From Halorubellus litoreus (GTDB lineage Archaea > Halobacteriota > Halobacteria > Halobacteriales > Natrialbaceae), in the NCBI RefSeq assembly GCF_037081675.1, contig NZ_JAZAQL010000001.1:930001-994000 (forward strand): a stretch of 64,000 nucleotides of DNA, in the 5' to 3' direction. Position numbers and translations under genes: made by a program. Shown here in pieces: positions 26,556 to 35,848 of the stretch (its first letter is position 1; every line of letters starts with the position of its first letter). The notes beneath the pieces are model-generated. The model saw only the letters and a list, made by a program, of their open reading frames with translations, was not told the origin of the DNA and ran no database searches.

Positions 26556-26629
26556 GTCCGGGTTGGGGTAGTGGACTATCCTTCAGCCTTGTGGAGGCTG
26601 AGACGCGGGTTCAATTCTCGCACCTGGAC
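26556..26629 (+). tRNA. tRNA-His (GTG anticodon)
   Basis: The cloverleaf folds fully. An encoded G at -1 (26556) faces C73 (26629), the hallmark of tRNA-His. The acceptor stem tccgggt/acctgga pairs over seven bases (one G-T). The anticodon stem is cagcc/ggctg with loop ttgtgga and anticodon GTG at 26591-26593. The T arm is gcggg-ttcaatt-ctcgc. CCA is not encoded and I see no intron. A GC-rich hairpin follows at 26651-26677. Confidence 0.95.
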
Positions 26630-26680
26630 CTTCTCCGAACGACCACGCGAACAGCCGCCGCCTCGCGCGGCGGCTGTGAG
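26607..26680 (+). repeat. Direct repeat, copy 1: tRNA-His 3' end plus downstream hairpin
   Basis: This 74-base segment covers the T arm, acceptor 3' strand and following hairpin. It recurs at 26769-26841, 161-162 bases away, with roughly nine differences. The identical core includes ctggaccttctccgaacga. Confidence 0.9.
26651..26677 (+). terminator. GC hairpin after tRNA-His
   Basis: The arms acagccgccgc (26651-26661) and gcggcggctgt (26667-26677) are perfectly complementary, with loop ctcgc. There is no T-run, so it may be a processing or stability element rather than a true terminator. Confidence 0.5.
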
Positions 26681-26768
26681 CATCCTGAGAGAGGAGAAGC
26701 GCCGATGGAGAGAATTGAATCAGGGAGGTCGCGCGCAGCGAACGGGGGTGAGCGAGCGCGTCCGACCG

Positions 26769-26841
26769 AGGTTCGATTCTCGCCCCTGGACCTTCTCCGA
26801 ACGATTACGCGAACAGCCGCCGCGCCAGCGGTGGCTGTGAG
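26769..26841 (+). repeat. Direct repeat, copy 2: tRNA-His 3' remnant
   Basis: A second copy of the tRNA 3' end (ggttcgattctcgc and ctggac) and of the hairpin, whose arms still pair (26813-26823 with 26828-26838, one G-T). No matching 5' tRNA half lies upstream, so it is not a functional tRNA. This looks like an attachment-site scar or a partial duplication. Confidence 0.8.
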
Positions 26842-26946
26842 TTCCCCGAGTGAGTGTTCTTGTGCTGGTGTTGGGTGTGGGTGCTCGGTGGTGAGAGGGG
26901 TGGGTCGTCCCGTAGTTGTTTGTGGGTGCTGTTCGTAGGCGTGTGT

Positions 26947-27213
26947 ATGGCGCTTGACGATAACGACCACGCGGTGTTGCACGACGTGGTGGAGATGGGT
27001 GAGGTGGCGGATACGGAGTACGTGGATTCGCCGATCGAGGGGGAGCCGTCGCGGTTGTACGTGTTGTTCGAGTCGGACGTGGACGTGTTGTCGGACGATT
27101 TCCAGCAGTGGATGGTGGAGATGGGGGTGGCGGCGATGAACGTGGGGTTCGAGTCGGACGCGGTCCTCGACCAGTTGTTCGTGGAGTTGCAGGACGTGGA
27201 CGAACTGGTCTGA
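26947..27213 (+). CDS. Small acidic conserved protein
   Basis: An 88-residue, very acidic soluble protein beginning MALDDNDHAVLHDVVEMG and containing LYVLFESDVDVLSDDFQQWM. No catalytic or metal motif is seen. An upstream in-frame extension is poor. It stands between the tRNA region and the wyosine synthase gene on the same strand, with a 112-base gap. Function unknown. Confidence 0.7.
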   Translation: MALDDNDHAVLHDVVEMGEVADTEYVDSPIEGEPSRLYVLFESDVDVLSDDFQQWMVEMGVAAMNVGFESDAVLDQLFVELQDVDELV

Positions 27214-27325
27214 CTGGCGTGCGACGCCCGCTCGGGCGCTGTTTCCGGTCGTCCGTTCTCGACGTCGGCCGGTAGGGCGCGTGGACACCGCGTGTTTTTC
27301 CCCGCTGGACGGCGAGGGGGTTGGT

Positions 27326-28315
27326 ATGAGCGATAGCGAGGACGCCGAGGGCGGGCCGATGCAGGTGTCGGACCCGAACTATCATAGCGTGAATCACACG
27401 GCGGCGCAGACGTGTGGGTGGACGAAGAACGCGCTGGAGGGCGAGGGGAAGTGCTACAAGTACGCGTTCTACGGGATCGAGAGTCATCGGTGCATGCAGA
27501 TGACGCCGGTGGTGAAGTGCAACGAGCGCTGCGTGTTCTGTTGGCGCGATCACGCCGGGCACGCGTACGAGCTGGGGGACGTGGAGTGGGACGACCCGGC
27601 GGCGGTCGCGGACGCGACCGTGGAACTCCAGCGGAAGCTCCTGTCGGGGTACGGCGGGAACGAGAACGTGCCGCGTGAGGTGTTCGAGCAGGCGATGGAG
27701 CCGCGGCACGTCGCCATCAGTCTGGACGGCGAGCCGACGCTGTACCCGTATCTGCCGGAGCTGATCGACGAGTTCCACGAGCGCGATATCACGACGTTCC
27801 TCGTGAGTAACGGGACGAAACCCGAGGTGCTCGAGCGCTGCGACCCGACGCAGTTGTACGTGTCGGTGGACGCGCCCGAGCGGGCGACGTTCGATTCGAC
27901 CGTGAAGGCCGTGGACGACGACGCGTGGGAGCGCCTCGTCGACACGATGGACGTCCTCGCGGGGAAAGACGAGACGCGGACGGTCCTGCGGACGACGCTC
28001 GTGAACGGCGAGAACATGCATAGTCCGGACTGGTACGCGGCGTTCTATCGGCGCGCGAACCCGGACTTCGTGGAGCTGAAGGCGTACATGCACGTCGGGC
28101 ACTCGCGGGGTCGCCTCGACCGCGATGCGATGCCGGCCCACGAGGACGTGCTCGCGTTCACCGAGGACGTCAAGGAGCACATGCCCGAGCACGACCACCT
28201 CGCGGACGTCCCGCAGTCCAGGGTCGCACTGCTCGCGCGGGACTCGGATACGTGGGTGCCGGAGCTCCGGAAGGACAGCGAGTTCTGGGCCGACGATCCG
28301 CTCGCGGACGTCTGA
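27326..28315 (+). CDS. taw1: S-adenosyl-L-methionine-dependent tRNA 4-demethylwyosine synthase
   Basis: A 329-residue TYW1/Taw1 radical SAM enzyme that builds the tricyclic base at G37 of tRNA-Phe from N1-methylguanosine and pyruvate. Both cluster motifs are present. Cys65, Cys69 and Cys72 (CNERCVFC) bind the SAM cluster. Cys30, Cys43 and Cys56, spaced 13 and 13, match the second 4Fe-4S cluster of archaeal TYW1. SLDGEPTLYPYLPEL and LVSNGT follow. The ATG at 27326 gives the family N-terminus. Confidence 0.94.
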   Translation: MSDSEDAEGGPMQVSDPNYHSVNHTAAQTCGWTKNALEGEGKCYKYAFYGIESHRCMQMTPVVKCNERCVFCWRDHAGHAYELGDVEWDDPAAVADATVELQRKLLSGYGGNENVPREVFEQAMEPRHVAISLDGEPTLYPYLPELIDEFHERDITTFLVSNGTKPEVLERCDPTQLYVSVDAPERATFDSTVKAVDDDAWERLVDTMDVLAGKDETRTVLRTTLVNGENMHSPDWYAAFYRRANPDFVELKAYMHVGHSRGRLDRDAMPAHEDVLAFTEDVKEHMPEHDHLADVPQSRVALLARDSDTWVPELRKDSEFWADDPLADV

Positions 28316-28343
28316 ACGCGGCCTCTCGGAGCGCTGACCCCGG

Positions 28344-29729
28344 TCAGTCGTGCTCCTGGACGTCGTCCGCCGACGTTTCGTCGACCACGTCGCCCGGGTC
28401 GCGGTCGACGGTCACGCGGACCTTCTGGACGCGAGTGTTCTCCACGTCTTCCGCGCGGAGCGTCACGTTCTCGTACTCGAACGCCTCGCCCTGCTCGACG
28501 AGACGGCCCGCGCGGTTGAACAGGAACCCGGCGATGGTCTCGAACTCCTCGCCCTCCGGGAGGACGATGTCGAGCGCCTCGTTGACCGCTTCGACGTTCA
28601 CCGAGCCGTTCGCCACGACGGTGTCGTCGTCGACGAGCTCGATCGGGTGGTCCTCGTCGCCGACGAGTATCTCGCCGACGATCTCCTCGGTCATGTCCTC
28701 CATCGTGATGAGGCCCTCGGTGGCGCCGAACTCGTCGATGACGATGACCATGTGCAGTCGGTTCTCGCGCATCTCCGAGAGGAGGTCGTCGACGTTCTTC
28801 GACTCGGGGACGTGCAGCGTCGGATTGACGACGTCCGCGACCGTGAGGTCGCCGTAGTCGTCGGCGTCGTCCCCTTCGAGTTCGCGGATGTCGAAGACGC
28901 CGACGACGTTGTCGAGACTGCCTTCGTACGCGGGGAGGCGAGCGTGCCCGGACCGGATGCACTCCTCGATGGCGGTGTCGACGCTCGCGTTCGTGGAGAT
29001 GGCGGCCATGTCGAGGCGCGGCGTCATCACCTCCTTGGCGGTCGCATTCGTGAACCGGAGGGTGCGTTGGAGCATCTCGCGTTCCTCCTCTTCGAGGATA
29101 CCCTCGCGTTCACCGGTCTTGATCATGTTCCGTATCTCCTCGCGAGTGACGTACGTGGACTCGATGGACGCGTTCCCGCCGGTGACCTTGTTCACGAGCG
29201 ACGTCAGATAGTAGAACAGCGTGATGAGTGGCCACAGTACCTTCTCGACGACCGTCAGTCCGCGCGCGACGCGGCGTGCGTGCAGTTCGGTGTTCTCGAC
29301 GGCGTAGGACTTCGGCGCGCTCTCACCGAATATCAGGACCATCGACGTGATGCCGAACGAGGAGACGAGGACCGCCGCGCCCGGGTCGAAGTAGAACTGG
29401 ACGATGGTCGTCGAGATCGACGACATCGTGATGTTCACCATGTTGTTCCCGACGAGGATGGTGACGAGCAACCGGTGGGGGTCCTCCTTGAGTCGCTGGA
29501 CCGCGAGCGCGCCGCGTTTCCCCTGTTCGACCATCGCGTCGATCTGGTGGTTCGGGAGGGAGAACAACGCGATCTCGGACGACGAGAAGAACCCCGACCC
29601 CATGAGCAACAGGGCGATGAGGAAGCCGCCGACGGCGGTGAGGCCCGGTTCCCCGAGTTCGATACCGACGAACGGCACGGTGTAACTGGTGCTGGCCACG
29701 GCCGCTCCTGCGAGCATGGATGTCCCCAT
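28344..29729 (-). CDS. CNNM/CorC-like membrane protein with CBS domains
   Basis: A 461-residue protein of the hemolysin-C/CNNM family. The N-terminal DUF21-type domain has about four helices (GSGFFSSSEIALFSLP). A CBS pair follows in the middle (MTPRLDMAAIS ... GHARLPAYEG and VIDEFGATEGLITMEDMTEEIVGEI), and a C-terminal CorC_HlyC domain (GFLFNRAGRLVEQGE). Relatives move or regulate Mg2+ or Co2+ across the membrane. It ends 28 bases from the convergent taw1 gene. Confidence 0.9.
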   Translation of the reverse strand: MGTSMLAGAAVASTSYTVPFVGIELGEPGLTAVGGFLIALLLMGSGFFSSSEIALFSLPNHQIDAMVEQGKRGALAVQRLKEDPHRLLVTILVGNNMVNITMSSISTTIVQFYFDPGAAVLVSSFGITSMVLIFGESAPKSYAVENTELHARRVARGLTVVEKVLWPLITLFYYLTSLVNKVTGGNASIESTYVTREEIRNMIKTGEREGILEEEEREMLQRTLRFTNATAKEVMTPRLDMAAISTNASVDTAIEECIRSGHARLPAYEGSLDNVVGVFDIRELEGDDADDYGDLTVADVVNPTLHVPESKNVDDLLSEMRENRLHMVIVIDEFGATEGLITMEDMTEEIVGEILVGDEDHPIELVDDDTVVANGSVNVEAVNEALDIVLPEGEEFETIAGFLFNRAGRLVEQGEAFEYENVTLRAEDVENTRVQKVRVTVDRDPGDVVDETSADDVQEHD

Positions 29730-29955
29730 CAGTAGGCCGTTTCCGACGTGGAATGGTAATACTTGCGCCCCGAAGCGGACGTTCCGAGACCCAGCCGGAC
29801 GAATACGGAGAATATCTTGATGAACGTATCAGAATTATCTCGAAAGGCATTCGTTCGTAAGCTTCCCGGTTTGCCGCGGCGCGCCGACCACGCCGAGGGT
29901 CGAGGCACGGGCGCGCTGGCGCTTCGGACGGCACGCGCCGGGGCTGCGACCGCGC

Positions 29956-32900
29956 TCAGTCCTCCGTGGCGTTCGCAGACCCCTCCTCGTCGGTCGCGTT
30001 CGCGGACTCGTCGCGTTCGGCGGCGAGCGGCGGGTGGGTGTCGTCGCCGGCGCGCGGGAGGACGGCGACGACGGTGCTGGCGTCGTCCTCGAACCGGAGC
30101 TCGCCATCGAACGCGTCCAGGAGCCACGTCGCGATCCAGAGGCCGAGCCCGCTCCCGTGCTCGAGTTGCGTGATGTCGCGGTCGCCGCCGACGAGCTCGC
30201 GCTCGAACTCGGGGATGCCGGGACCGTCGTCGCCGACGCGTATCTCGACGGTCGCGTCCGTGGTGGTGACGGAGACCGTGACGTCGCCCGCGCCGTGCTC
30301 GAACGCGTTCTCGACGAGGTTCTGGACGACGACCTCGAGCCGGTGGTCGGCGACGGCGGTCGCCGGGTCGGCGTCGAACGCGACGTCGCGCTCGGGGTGG
30401 TCGCTCGTCGCGTCCGCGATCCCGTTCTCGACGTGCGTGACGACGTCGACGAGCGCCGGGTCCGGCGTCTCCTCGAGCGCGCGTTCGAGCTCGCGGGCCT
30501 TGTCGCTGAGCGCGACGACCTCGTCGACGGCGTCCCGGATGCGGTCCGCGTACTCGCGTTCGTCGCTGCTCGCGGCGAGCTGGTCGACGTACCCGGAGAC
30601 GAGCGTCATCTCCGTCCGGAGGTTGTGCCGGAGGATGGTGTTGAGGACCTGGAGGCGGCGTTCGCGCTCGTGCTGGGGCGTGATGTCCGTGTAGATGCCG
30701 TACCCGCGGTGGACGTCGCCGTCGAGGTACGAGATGCCGCGGAAGAGGAAGTGCCGCGTCCCCTGACTCGTCTGACGGACGATCTCGCGGGTGACGACGG
30801 TCGCTCCCTCGGATTCCACGTCGACGGTGCTGGCGTCGAGCCGCCGCGCCTCCTCGCCGCGGTCGTCCGGGACGATGAAGTCGTTGATGGACTCGCCGAC
30901 GAGCTCGCGCTCGTCGTACCCGAAGACGTCCTCGAACGCGGGGTTGACGCGCTCGATCATCGGTTCACCGTCGACGAACCGGTTCTCGACGACGGGGTCG
31001 GGGAGGGACTCGAACAGCTGACGGAAGCGCGCGTTCTCGGTCTCGAGGCGAGCGCGCGTCTCCGTGAGGTCGCTGATGTCGTGGACGACGCCGACGACGG
31101 CGTCCTCGTCGTCCGCGGGGAGCGCGGCGACGTCGACGCGCACGGGGAACGGGCGTGGCGCGTTCAGGACGGTCTCGACCGAGGTTTCGGCGGCCGCGCT
31201 CTCGCGGATGGCCGCGAGCGCGGCGTCGATGGTGGCGGTTTCGGCGTCGAGGATAGCAGCGAGATGCGTTCCTTCGAGGAGCGTCCGCGGGACGTCGACG
31301 GCGGCCGCGAGCGGCGAGCTGAGGAACGCGAACCGACCGTCGTCGTCGAGGACGAACACCATGTCCTGGACGTTCTCGAGCACGGTCTCGTACCGTTCGA
31401 GGACGTGCTTTCGTTCGGCGTCGGCGAACGCGGCGGCGGCGTTCGTGACGAGGATCTCGGTGAGTTGCCGTTCGGTCTCGGTGACGGCGCGCTCGTCGTA
31501 CCGCGAGGCGACGGTGAGGACGGCGTGGTCGTCGATAGGATAGTAGCGGGCGGCGGTCAGCGGCCCGATGGCGTCGTCGCCGTCGACCTCGCGTTCGACG
31601 ATCTCGCCTCGCGCGAACGCTTCCCCGGGTCCGCCCTCGCCGACGCGGTACGTGGGACGGTCCGGGAGGTCGGCGTCGAGTCGGTCGGTGCTCGCGGCGA
31701 CCGAGAGCGTGTCCGTCTCCGGGTCGTGAAGCCGGAGGGCGACGTAGTCGTACCCGAGGATGTCCTGCATGGCGTCGACGACGGCGTTCGCGATGGCGTC
31801 GCGGTCGGTCTCCGCGAAGAGGTTCCGCGTGGTCTCGAGGAGCCCCGTGAGTTCCGTCTCGCGACGCTTGCGGTCGCTGACGTTCTTGAAGAACACGGAC
31901 AGTCCGTCCGTGGCGGGGTACGCGGCGACCTCGAACCAGGCGTCGAGGGGCTCGTAGTACTCCTCGAAGACGACCGGCGTCTGTTCGGTCATCGCGCGCT
32001 CGTAGCGCTCGCGGAACCGTTCGGCGTGAATGTCGTCGTACTCGTCCCAGATGCGTTCGCCGACGAGCGCGTCCGGGTCGGCGTCGAGGAGGCCTTCGGC
32101 GCGCTGGTTGACGTACGTGAACCGCCAGTCGTCGTCGAGCGCGAAGAACGCGTCGTCGATGCGTTCGACGACGCGCTCGTAGCGTTCGCGGGCGTCTTCG
32201 AGGTCGGCGTGATGCCGGCGGCGTTCCAGTTCGTGCTCGCAGAGTTCGACGGTGAACTCGACGAACGTCCGGTCGGCTTCGTCGAACGATTCGGTACGGG
32301 CGGGGTCGCCGGCGAAGCAGAGGCTCCCGTAGAGTTCGCCGTCGCGTTCGACGGTCCCGCCGACGTAGCAGCCGAGCCCGAAGCGCTCGTAGGGGTCGCT
32401 GTCGGGGAGGTCGGTCTCTGCGTCGGCGAGCGCGAGGAAACCGTCGTCGGTCGCGGCGGTGTACTGGCAGTAGGATTCGGGGAGTGGCGCGACCGCGCCC
32501 GTCTGGAGGTCAGGGTGGTTGCCGATGGCGGTCGTGACGTGCTGTTCGTCGCCCTCGAACCGCGTGAGGAAGCCGTACGGTAGATCGAGGCGTTCGCAGC
32601 CGACGTCGAGGAGCCGTTCGACGATGGTCTCGAAGTCGTCCGCTGGTTCGGTGACGGCGTCGTGCAGTCGCCGATACCAAGCCTGGTCGACGGTCGGTTG
32701 CCTGTCGAGGTGCGCGTCGAGGCGGGCGGCGAGGTCGTCGGCGTGCGTGCAGTAGCCGGTGGCGCCGCGTGCGCTGACGGCGGACGCGTACTCGCCGTCT
32801 GGCTCGGGCGACCGGGCGATGACGGGGGCGTCGGTCGCGTCGACGACGGCTTCGAGCGCGTCGAGCCGCCAGTCGTCGGCCGTGGCGTCGTGGACGACGC

Positions 32901-33039
32901 CGTCCACGTCGATGCGGTCGAGGACGTCGAGTGCGGTCGCTGCGTCCGTCGCGTAGTGGACGTCGTACGATGTGCTCTCGAGGGTCGGTTCGTGCTCGCT
33001 GGTCGTGACGTGGAGGACGTTCGCTGTCGTCGATTGCAC
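29956..33039 (-). CDS. Multi-domain sensor histidine kinase (REC-like, GAF, PAS)
   Basis: A 1,027-residue soluble kinase. Domains in order: a degenerate receiver-like domain (1-115), GAF (about 130-270), PAS (about 283-395), GAF (about 400-545), PAS (about 548-660), PAS (about 668-790), an H-box with His805 (LNTILRHNLRTEM), then an ATPase domain with the N box NLVENAFEHG (907-916), DDGPGIP (937-943) and HGSGLGLW (961-968). No membrane helix is present, so it senses a cytoplasmic signal. The N-terminal domain lacks an obvious phosphoacceptor Asp pattern. No response regulator is adjacent. The C-terminus repeats SANAT. Confidence 0.9.
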   Translation of the reverse strand: MQSTTANVLHVTTSEHEPTLESTSYDVHYATDAATALDVLDRIDVDGVVHDATADDWRLDALEAVVDATDAPVIARSPEPDGEYASAVSARGATGYCTHADDLAARLDAHLDRQPTVDQAWYRRLHDAVTEPADDFETIVERLLDVGCERLDLPYGFLTRFEGDEQHVTTAIGNHPDLQTGAVAPLPESYCQYTAATDDGFLALADAETDLPDSDPYERFGLGCYVGGTVERDGELYGSLCFAGDPARTESFDEADRTFVEFTVELCEHELERRRHHADLEDARERYERVVERIDDAFFALDDDWRFTYVNQRAEGLLDADPDALVGERIWDEYDDIHAERFRERYERAMTEQTPVVFEEYYEPLDAWFEVAAYPATDGLSVFFKNVSDRKRRETELTGLLETTRNLFAETDRDAIANAVVDAMQDILGYDYVALRLHDPETDTLSVAASTDRLDADLPDRPTYRVGEGGPGEAFARGEIVEREVDGDDAIGPLTAARYYPIDDHAVLTVASRYDERAVTETERQLTEILVTNAAAAFADAERKHVLERYETVLENVQDMVFVLDDDGRFAFLSSPLAAAVDVPRTLLEGTHLAAILDAETATIDAALAAIRESAAAETSVETVLNAPRPFPVRVDVAALPADDEDAVVGVVHDISDLTETRARLETENARFRQLFESLPDPVVENRFVDGEPMIERVNPAFEDVFGYDERELVGESINDFIVPDDRGEEARRLDASTVDVESEGATVVTREIVRQTSQGTRHFLFRGISYLDGDVHRGYGIYTDITPQHERERRLQVLNTILRHNLRTEMTLVSGYVDQLAASSDEREYADRIRDAVDEVVALSDKARELERALEETPDPALVDVVTHVENGIADATSDHPERDVAFDADPATAVADHRLEVVVQNLVENAFEHGAGDVTVSVTTTDATVEIRVGDDGPGIPEFERELVGGDRDITQLEHGSGLGLWIATWLLDAFDGELRFEDDASTVVAVLPRAGDDTHPPLAAERDESANATDEEGSANATED

Positions 33040-33250
33040 CGGTCTGTTTCCCCCGACTCAGGCGGCATGGTCGGTGCCTGCGTCGTTGCCGCTACTGAGA
33101 CGCCGACGATAATAAACGCTCTTGCCACCGGTTCGACAGCACCTGCGTGGACCGACGCGTTTAAGCGAGGAGCGCGCAAACTCTCAACTCGAGTCTCGTT
33201 CCTGCGGTCGCGTCACGCTCACGGAACGCACCCCATAACAGAATCGGGAC

Positions 33251-33270
33251 GCATACCGTATTCGTTATGC
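33251..33270. promoter_or_regulatory. Inverted repeat overlapping the ribK promoter, candidate RbkR operator
   Basis: gcataccg-tatt-cgttatgc is an 8-base inverted repeat with one mismatch and a 4-base spacer, 30-49 bases before the ribK start. It overlaps the likely TATA element (gttatgcttat). RbkR proteins combine riboflavin kinase with a DNA-binding domain and bind palindromes before rib genes, so self-regulation is plausible. Confidence 0.5.
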
Positions 33271-33299
33271 TTATCCGGGGTGGGTTCGAACCTACTCGT

Positions 33300-34004
33300 A
33301 TGCAAGAGACCACGTCCGACGTCGGGCACGACGAGGTCGCCGTCGCCAAACGCCTCGCGATGGACGGCGCCCTCACCGGCGAGGTCAAGACGACCTGCAC
33401 GACCCTCGCCGAGCAGCTCGACGCCTCCACGCAGACCGCCTCCCGACGCCTGCAACGCCTCGAGACGGCGGGCTGGGTGACCCGCGAGACCGTCAGCGAC
33501 GGCCAGTGGGTCGCGCTCACCGACGCGGGCGAACGCGGCCTCCGCCGCGAGTACGAGGACTACCGCAGCATCTTCGAAGGCCACAGCACCGTCGAACTCG
33601 AAGGGCGCGTCACCAGCGGCATGGGCGAAGGCCGTCACTACATCACCCTCCCCGGGTACATGGCGCAGTTCGAGGAGCGCCTCGGGTACGAACCGTTCCC
33701 CGGCACGCTGAACGTCGACCTCACCGACGCGAGCGTCCGCCGCCGCCGCGCGCTCGACGCGATGGACCCCGTCCCCATCGACGGGTGGGAAGACGACGAC
33801 CGCACGTACGGCCCCGCGGTCTGCTATCCCGCGACCGTCGAGACCGCCGACGGCGACGTCCACGAGACCGTCCACACCATCGCCCCCGAACGCACCCACC
33901 ACGACGACGACCAGCTGGAACTCATCGCGCCCGAGAAGCTCCGGGACGTCCTCGACCTCGAAGACGACGACCACGTCACCGTCACCGTGGAGGGCACGCA
34001 ATGA
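33300..34004 (+). CDS. ribK: CTP-dependent riboflavin kinase with N-terminal winged HTH (RbkR type)
   Basis: A 234-residue bifunctional protein. Residues about 5-85 form a winged helix-turn-helix (STQTASRRLQRLETAGWVTRE). The rest is the archaeal CTP-dependent riboflavin kinase (GRVTSGMGEGRHYITLPGY, FPGTLNVDL, RTYGPAVCYPATV), which makes FMN. This fusion is known as RbkR and represses or activates riboflavin genes. The ATG at 33300 lies about 28 bases after a TATA box, fitting a leaderless mRNA. The four-base overlap with ribB and the palindrome upstream support a regulatory role. Confidence 0.92.
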   Translation: MQETTSDVGHDEVAVAKRLAMDGALTGEVKTTCTTLAEQLDASTQTASRRLQRLETAGWVTRETVSDGQWVALTDAGERGLRREYEDYRSIFEGHSTVELEGRVTSGMGEGRHYITLPGYMAQFEERLGYEPFPGTLNVDLTDASVRRRRALDAMDPVPIDGWEDDDRTYGPAVCYPATVETADGDVHETVHTIAPERTHHDDDQLELIAPEKLRDVLDLEDDDHVTVTVEGTQ

Positions 34005-34756
34005 CCCACACCGACCACGCGACACCGACCGCCGAGGACGCCGGCGACGACGCCGCGACGGGCGACGGGGACGCGACAACGAACGACGAGAGCGCAGGCG
34101 GTGCGGTCGACGCGGCCATCGACGCGTTCGCGCGCGGCGACCCGGTCTGCATCCACGACGCCGCCGACCGCGAGGGCGAGACCGACATCGTCTACCCCGC
34201 GAGCGGCGTCGACGCCGACGCCGTCCGCCGCATGCGGAACGACGCCGGCGGCCTCGTCTGCGTCGCGCTCGCCGACGACGTCGCCGCCGCCTACGACCTT
34301 CCGTTCGCGCAGGACGTCATCGACCACGACCTCGCCGCCGACCACGACCTCCAGTACGACGACCGTTCGTCGTTCTCCCTCACCGTGAACCACGTCGACA
34401 CCTTCACCGGTATCACGGACGACGACCGCGCACTCACCATCACGCGACTCGCCGACGCCGCCGCCGACGCCCGCGCCGGCGACGCCGCCGCGTTCGACTT
34501 CGCGAGCGAGTTCCGCGCACCCGGTCACGTCCACCTGCTGCGCGCCGCCCCCGACCTCACCGCCCAGCGCGAAGGCCACACCGAGCTCGCGCTCGAACTC
34601 GCCGACGCCGCCGGCGTCGAACCCGCGGCCGTCGTCTGCGAGATGCTCGACGACCAGACCGGCGGCGCAACCACACCGAGCGACGCCCGCGCGTACGCCG
34701 ACCGCGAAGGCATCCCCTACGTCGAAGGCAGCGACCTCGTCGCCGCACTCCGCTGA
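34001..34756 (+). CDS. ribB: 3,4-dihydroxy-2-butanone-4-phosphate synthase
   Basis: A 251-residue RibB, which converts ribulose 5-phosphate to the four-carbon precursor of lumazine. Landmarks are the acidic loop DREGETDIVYPAS, the RRMRNDAGGLVCVAL segment, FSLTVNHVDTFTGITDDDRALTI (substrate binding), HVHLLRA and REGHTELALELADAAG. The first 35 residues are a low-complexity Thr/Asp/Ala leader. It overlaps ribK by ATGA. Confidence 0.94.
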   Translation: MTHTDHATPTAEDAGDDAATGDGDATTNDESAGGAVDAAIDAFARGDPVCIHDAADREGETDIVYPASGVDADAVRRMRNDAGGLVCVALADDVAAAYDLPFAQDVIDHDLAADHDLQYDDRSSFSLTVNHVDTFTGITDDDRALTITRLADAAADARAGDAAAFDFASEFRAPGHVHLLRAAPDLTAQREGHTELALELADAAGVEPAAVVCEMLDDQTGGATTPSDARAYADREGIPYVEGSDLVAALR

Positions 34757-34842
34757 CCGACCGCGGAGACGGCCGACGTCGGATACTTTTGCGCGAACCG
34801 AAACCGGGTACACTCTTATCCTAGGCACTCAATTCGTCGACT

Positions 34843-35784
34843 ATGGCTGGCTTCGACGAGATGGACGTCGACACGATCTGGATGGACGGCGAGTACGTGG
34901 ACTGGGACGACGCGCAGATTCACGTCCTCACGCACGGCCTCCACTACGGGAGCGGCGTCTTCGAGGGCGCGCGCTGCTACGATACCGAGAACGGCCCGGC
35001 GCTCTTCCGCTGGGAGGAGCACGTCGACCGACTCTACGAGTCCTGCAAGCCGTACGACATGGAGATCGACCACGAGCCCGAGGAGATCACGGAGGCGACG
35101 AAGACGCTCATCCGCGAGCAGGATCTCCGGTCGTGCTACGTCCGCCCGATCGCGTTCTACGGCTACAAGAGCCTCGGCGTGTCGCCCGGTGACTGCCCGA
35201 CGCGCACCGCGATCGCGTGCTGGCCGTGGGGGACGTACCTCGGCGAGGACGCGCTCGAGAACGGCATCGAAGTGATGGTTTCGTCGTGGCGCAAGCACGC
35301 GTCGAGCCAGATTCCGACGAACGCGAAGACCACCGGCCTCTACGTGAACAGCATGCTCGCCGGCGAGGAGGCCCGCCGGAACGGCTACCCCGAAGCGATC
35401 GTCCTCAACAAGGAGGGGAACGTCGCCGAAGGACCCGGCGAGAACCTCTTCATGGTGAACGACGGCGAGATCTACACGCCCGGCCTCTCTGAGAGCATCC
35501 TCGACGGCATCACGCGCGACACCGTCATCACGCTTGCCGAAGAACGCGGGTACGAGGTCCACGACAACGTCTCCGTCTCCCGCGGCGAACTCAACACCGC
35601 CGACGAACTGTTCTTCACGGGGTCGGCGGCAGAGGTCACGCCCATCCGGAAGGTCGACAACGTCACCATCGGGAACGGGACCCGCGGACCCGTCACCGAG
35701 GAACTCCAGCAGGCGTACTTCGACCTCGTCGAAGGCCGTACGGACGACCACGAGGAGTGGTTCACGTACGTCGATATGGACTGA
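34843..35784 (+). CDS. ilvE: Branched-chain amino acid aminotransferase
   Basis: A 313-residue class IV PLP transaminase. Lys162 (PTNAKTTGLYVNSML) is the expected Schiff-base lysine. HGLHYGSGVFEGARCY, EGNVAEGPGENLFMV and FFTGSAAEVTPIRKVD are family signatures. It catalyses the last step of Leu, Ile and Val synthesis. A TATA-like box (cactcttatcc) lies about 25-35 bases upstream. Two tandem hairpins follow the gene. Confidence 0.95.
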   Translation: MAGFDEMDVDTIWMDGEYVDWDDAQIHVLTHGLHYGSGVFEGARCYDTENGPALFRWEEHVDRLYESCKPYDMEIDHEPEEITEATKTLIREQDLRSCYVRPIAFYGYKSLGVSPGDCPTRTAIACWPWGTYLGEDALENGIEVMVSSWRKHASSQIPTNAKTTGLYVNSMLAGEEARRNGYPEAIVLNKEGNVAEGPGENLFMVNDGEIYTPGLSESILDGITRDTVITLAEERGYEVHDNVSVSRGELNTADELFFTGSAAEVTPIRKVDNVTIGNGTRGPVTEELQQAYFDLVEGRTDDHEEWFTYVDMD

Positions 35785-35796
35785 CGGACCGCACAA

Positions 35797-35829
35797 GCAT
35801 CCGGCGGCCTCCAGGCCGCCGTTTCCTCC
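35797..35829 (+). terminator. Terminator-like hairpin 1 after ilvE
   Basis: The stem cggcggcct/aggccgccg with a two-base centre is followed by gtttcctcc. It is the first of two near-identical copies spaced 52 bases apart. Confidence 0.65.
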
Positions 35830-35848
35830 TGCCTGCCTGACTCCACGA

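Noticed and set aside
26690..26792. A second tRNA gene ending at 26792
   Set aside because: The T arm and acceptor 3' strand are present, but no complementary 5' strand, D arm or anticodon arm lies upstream.
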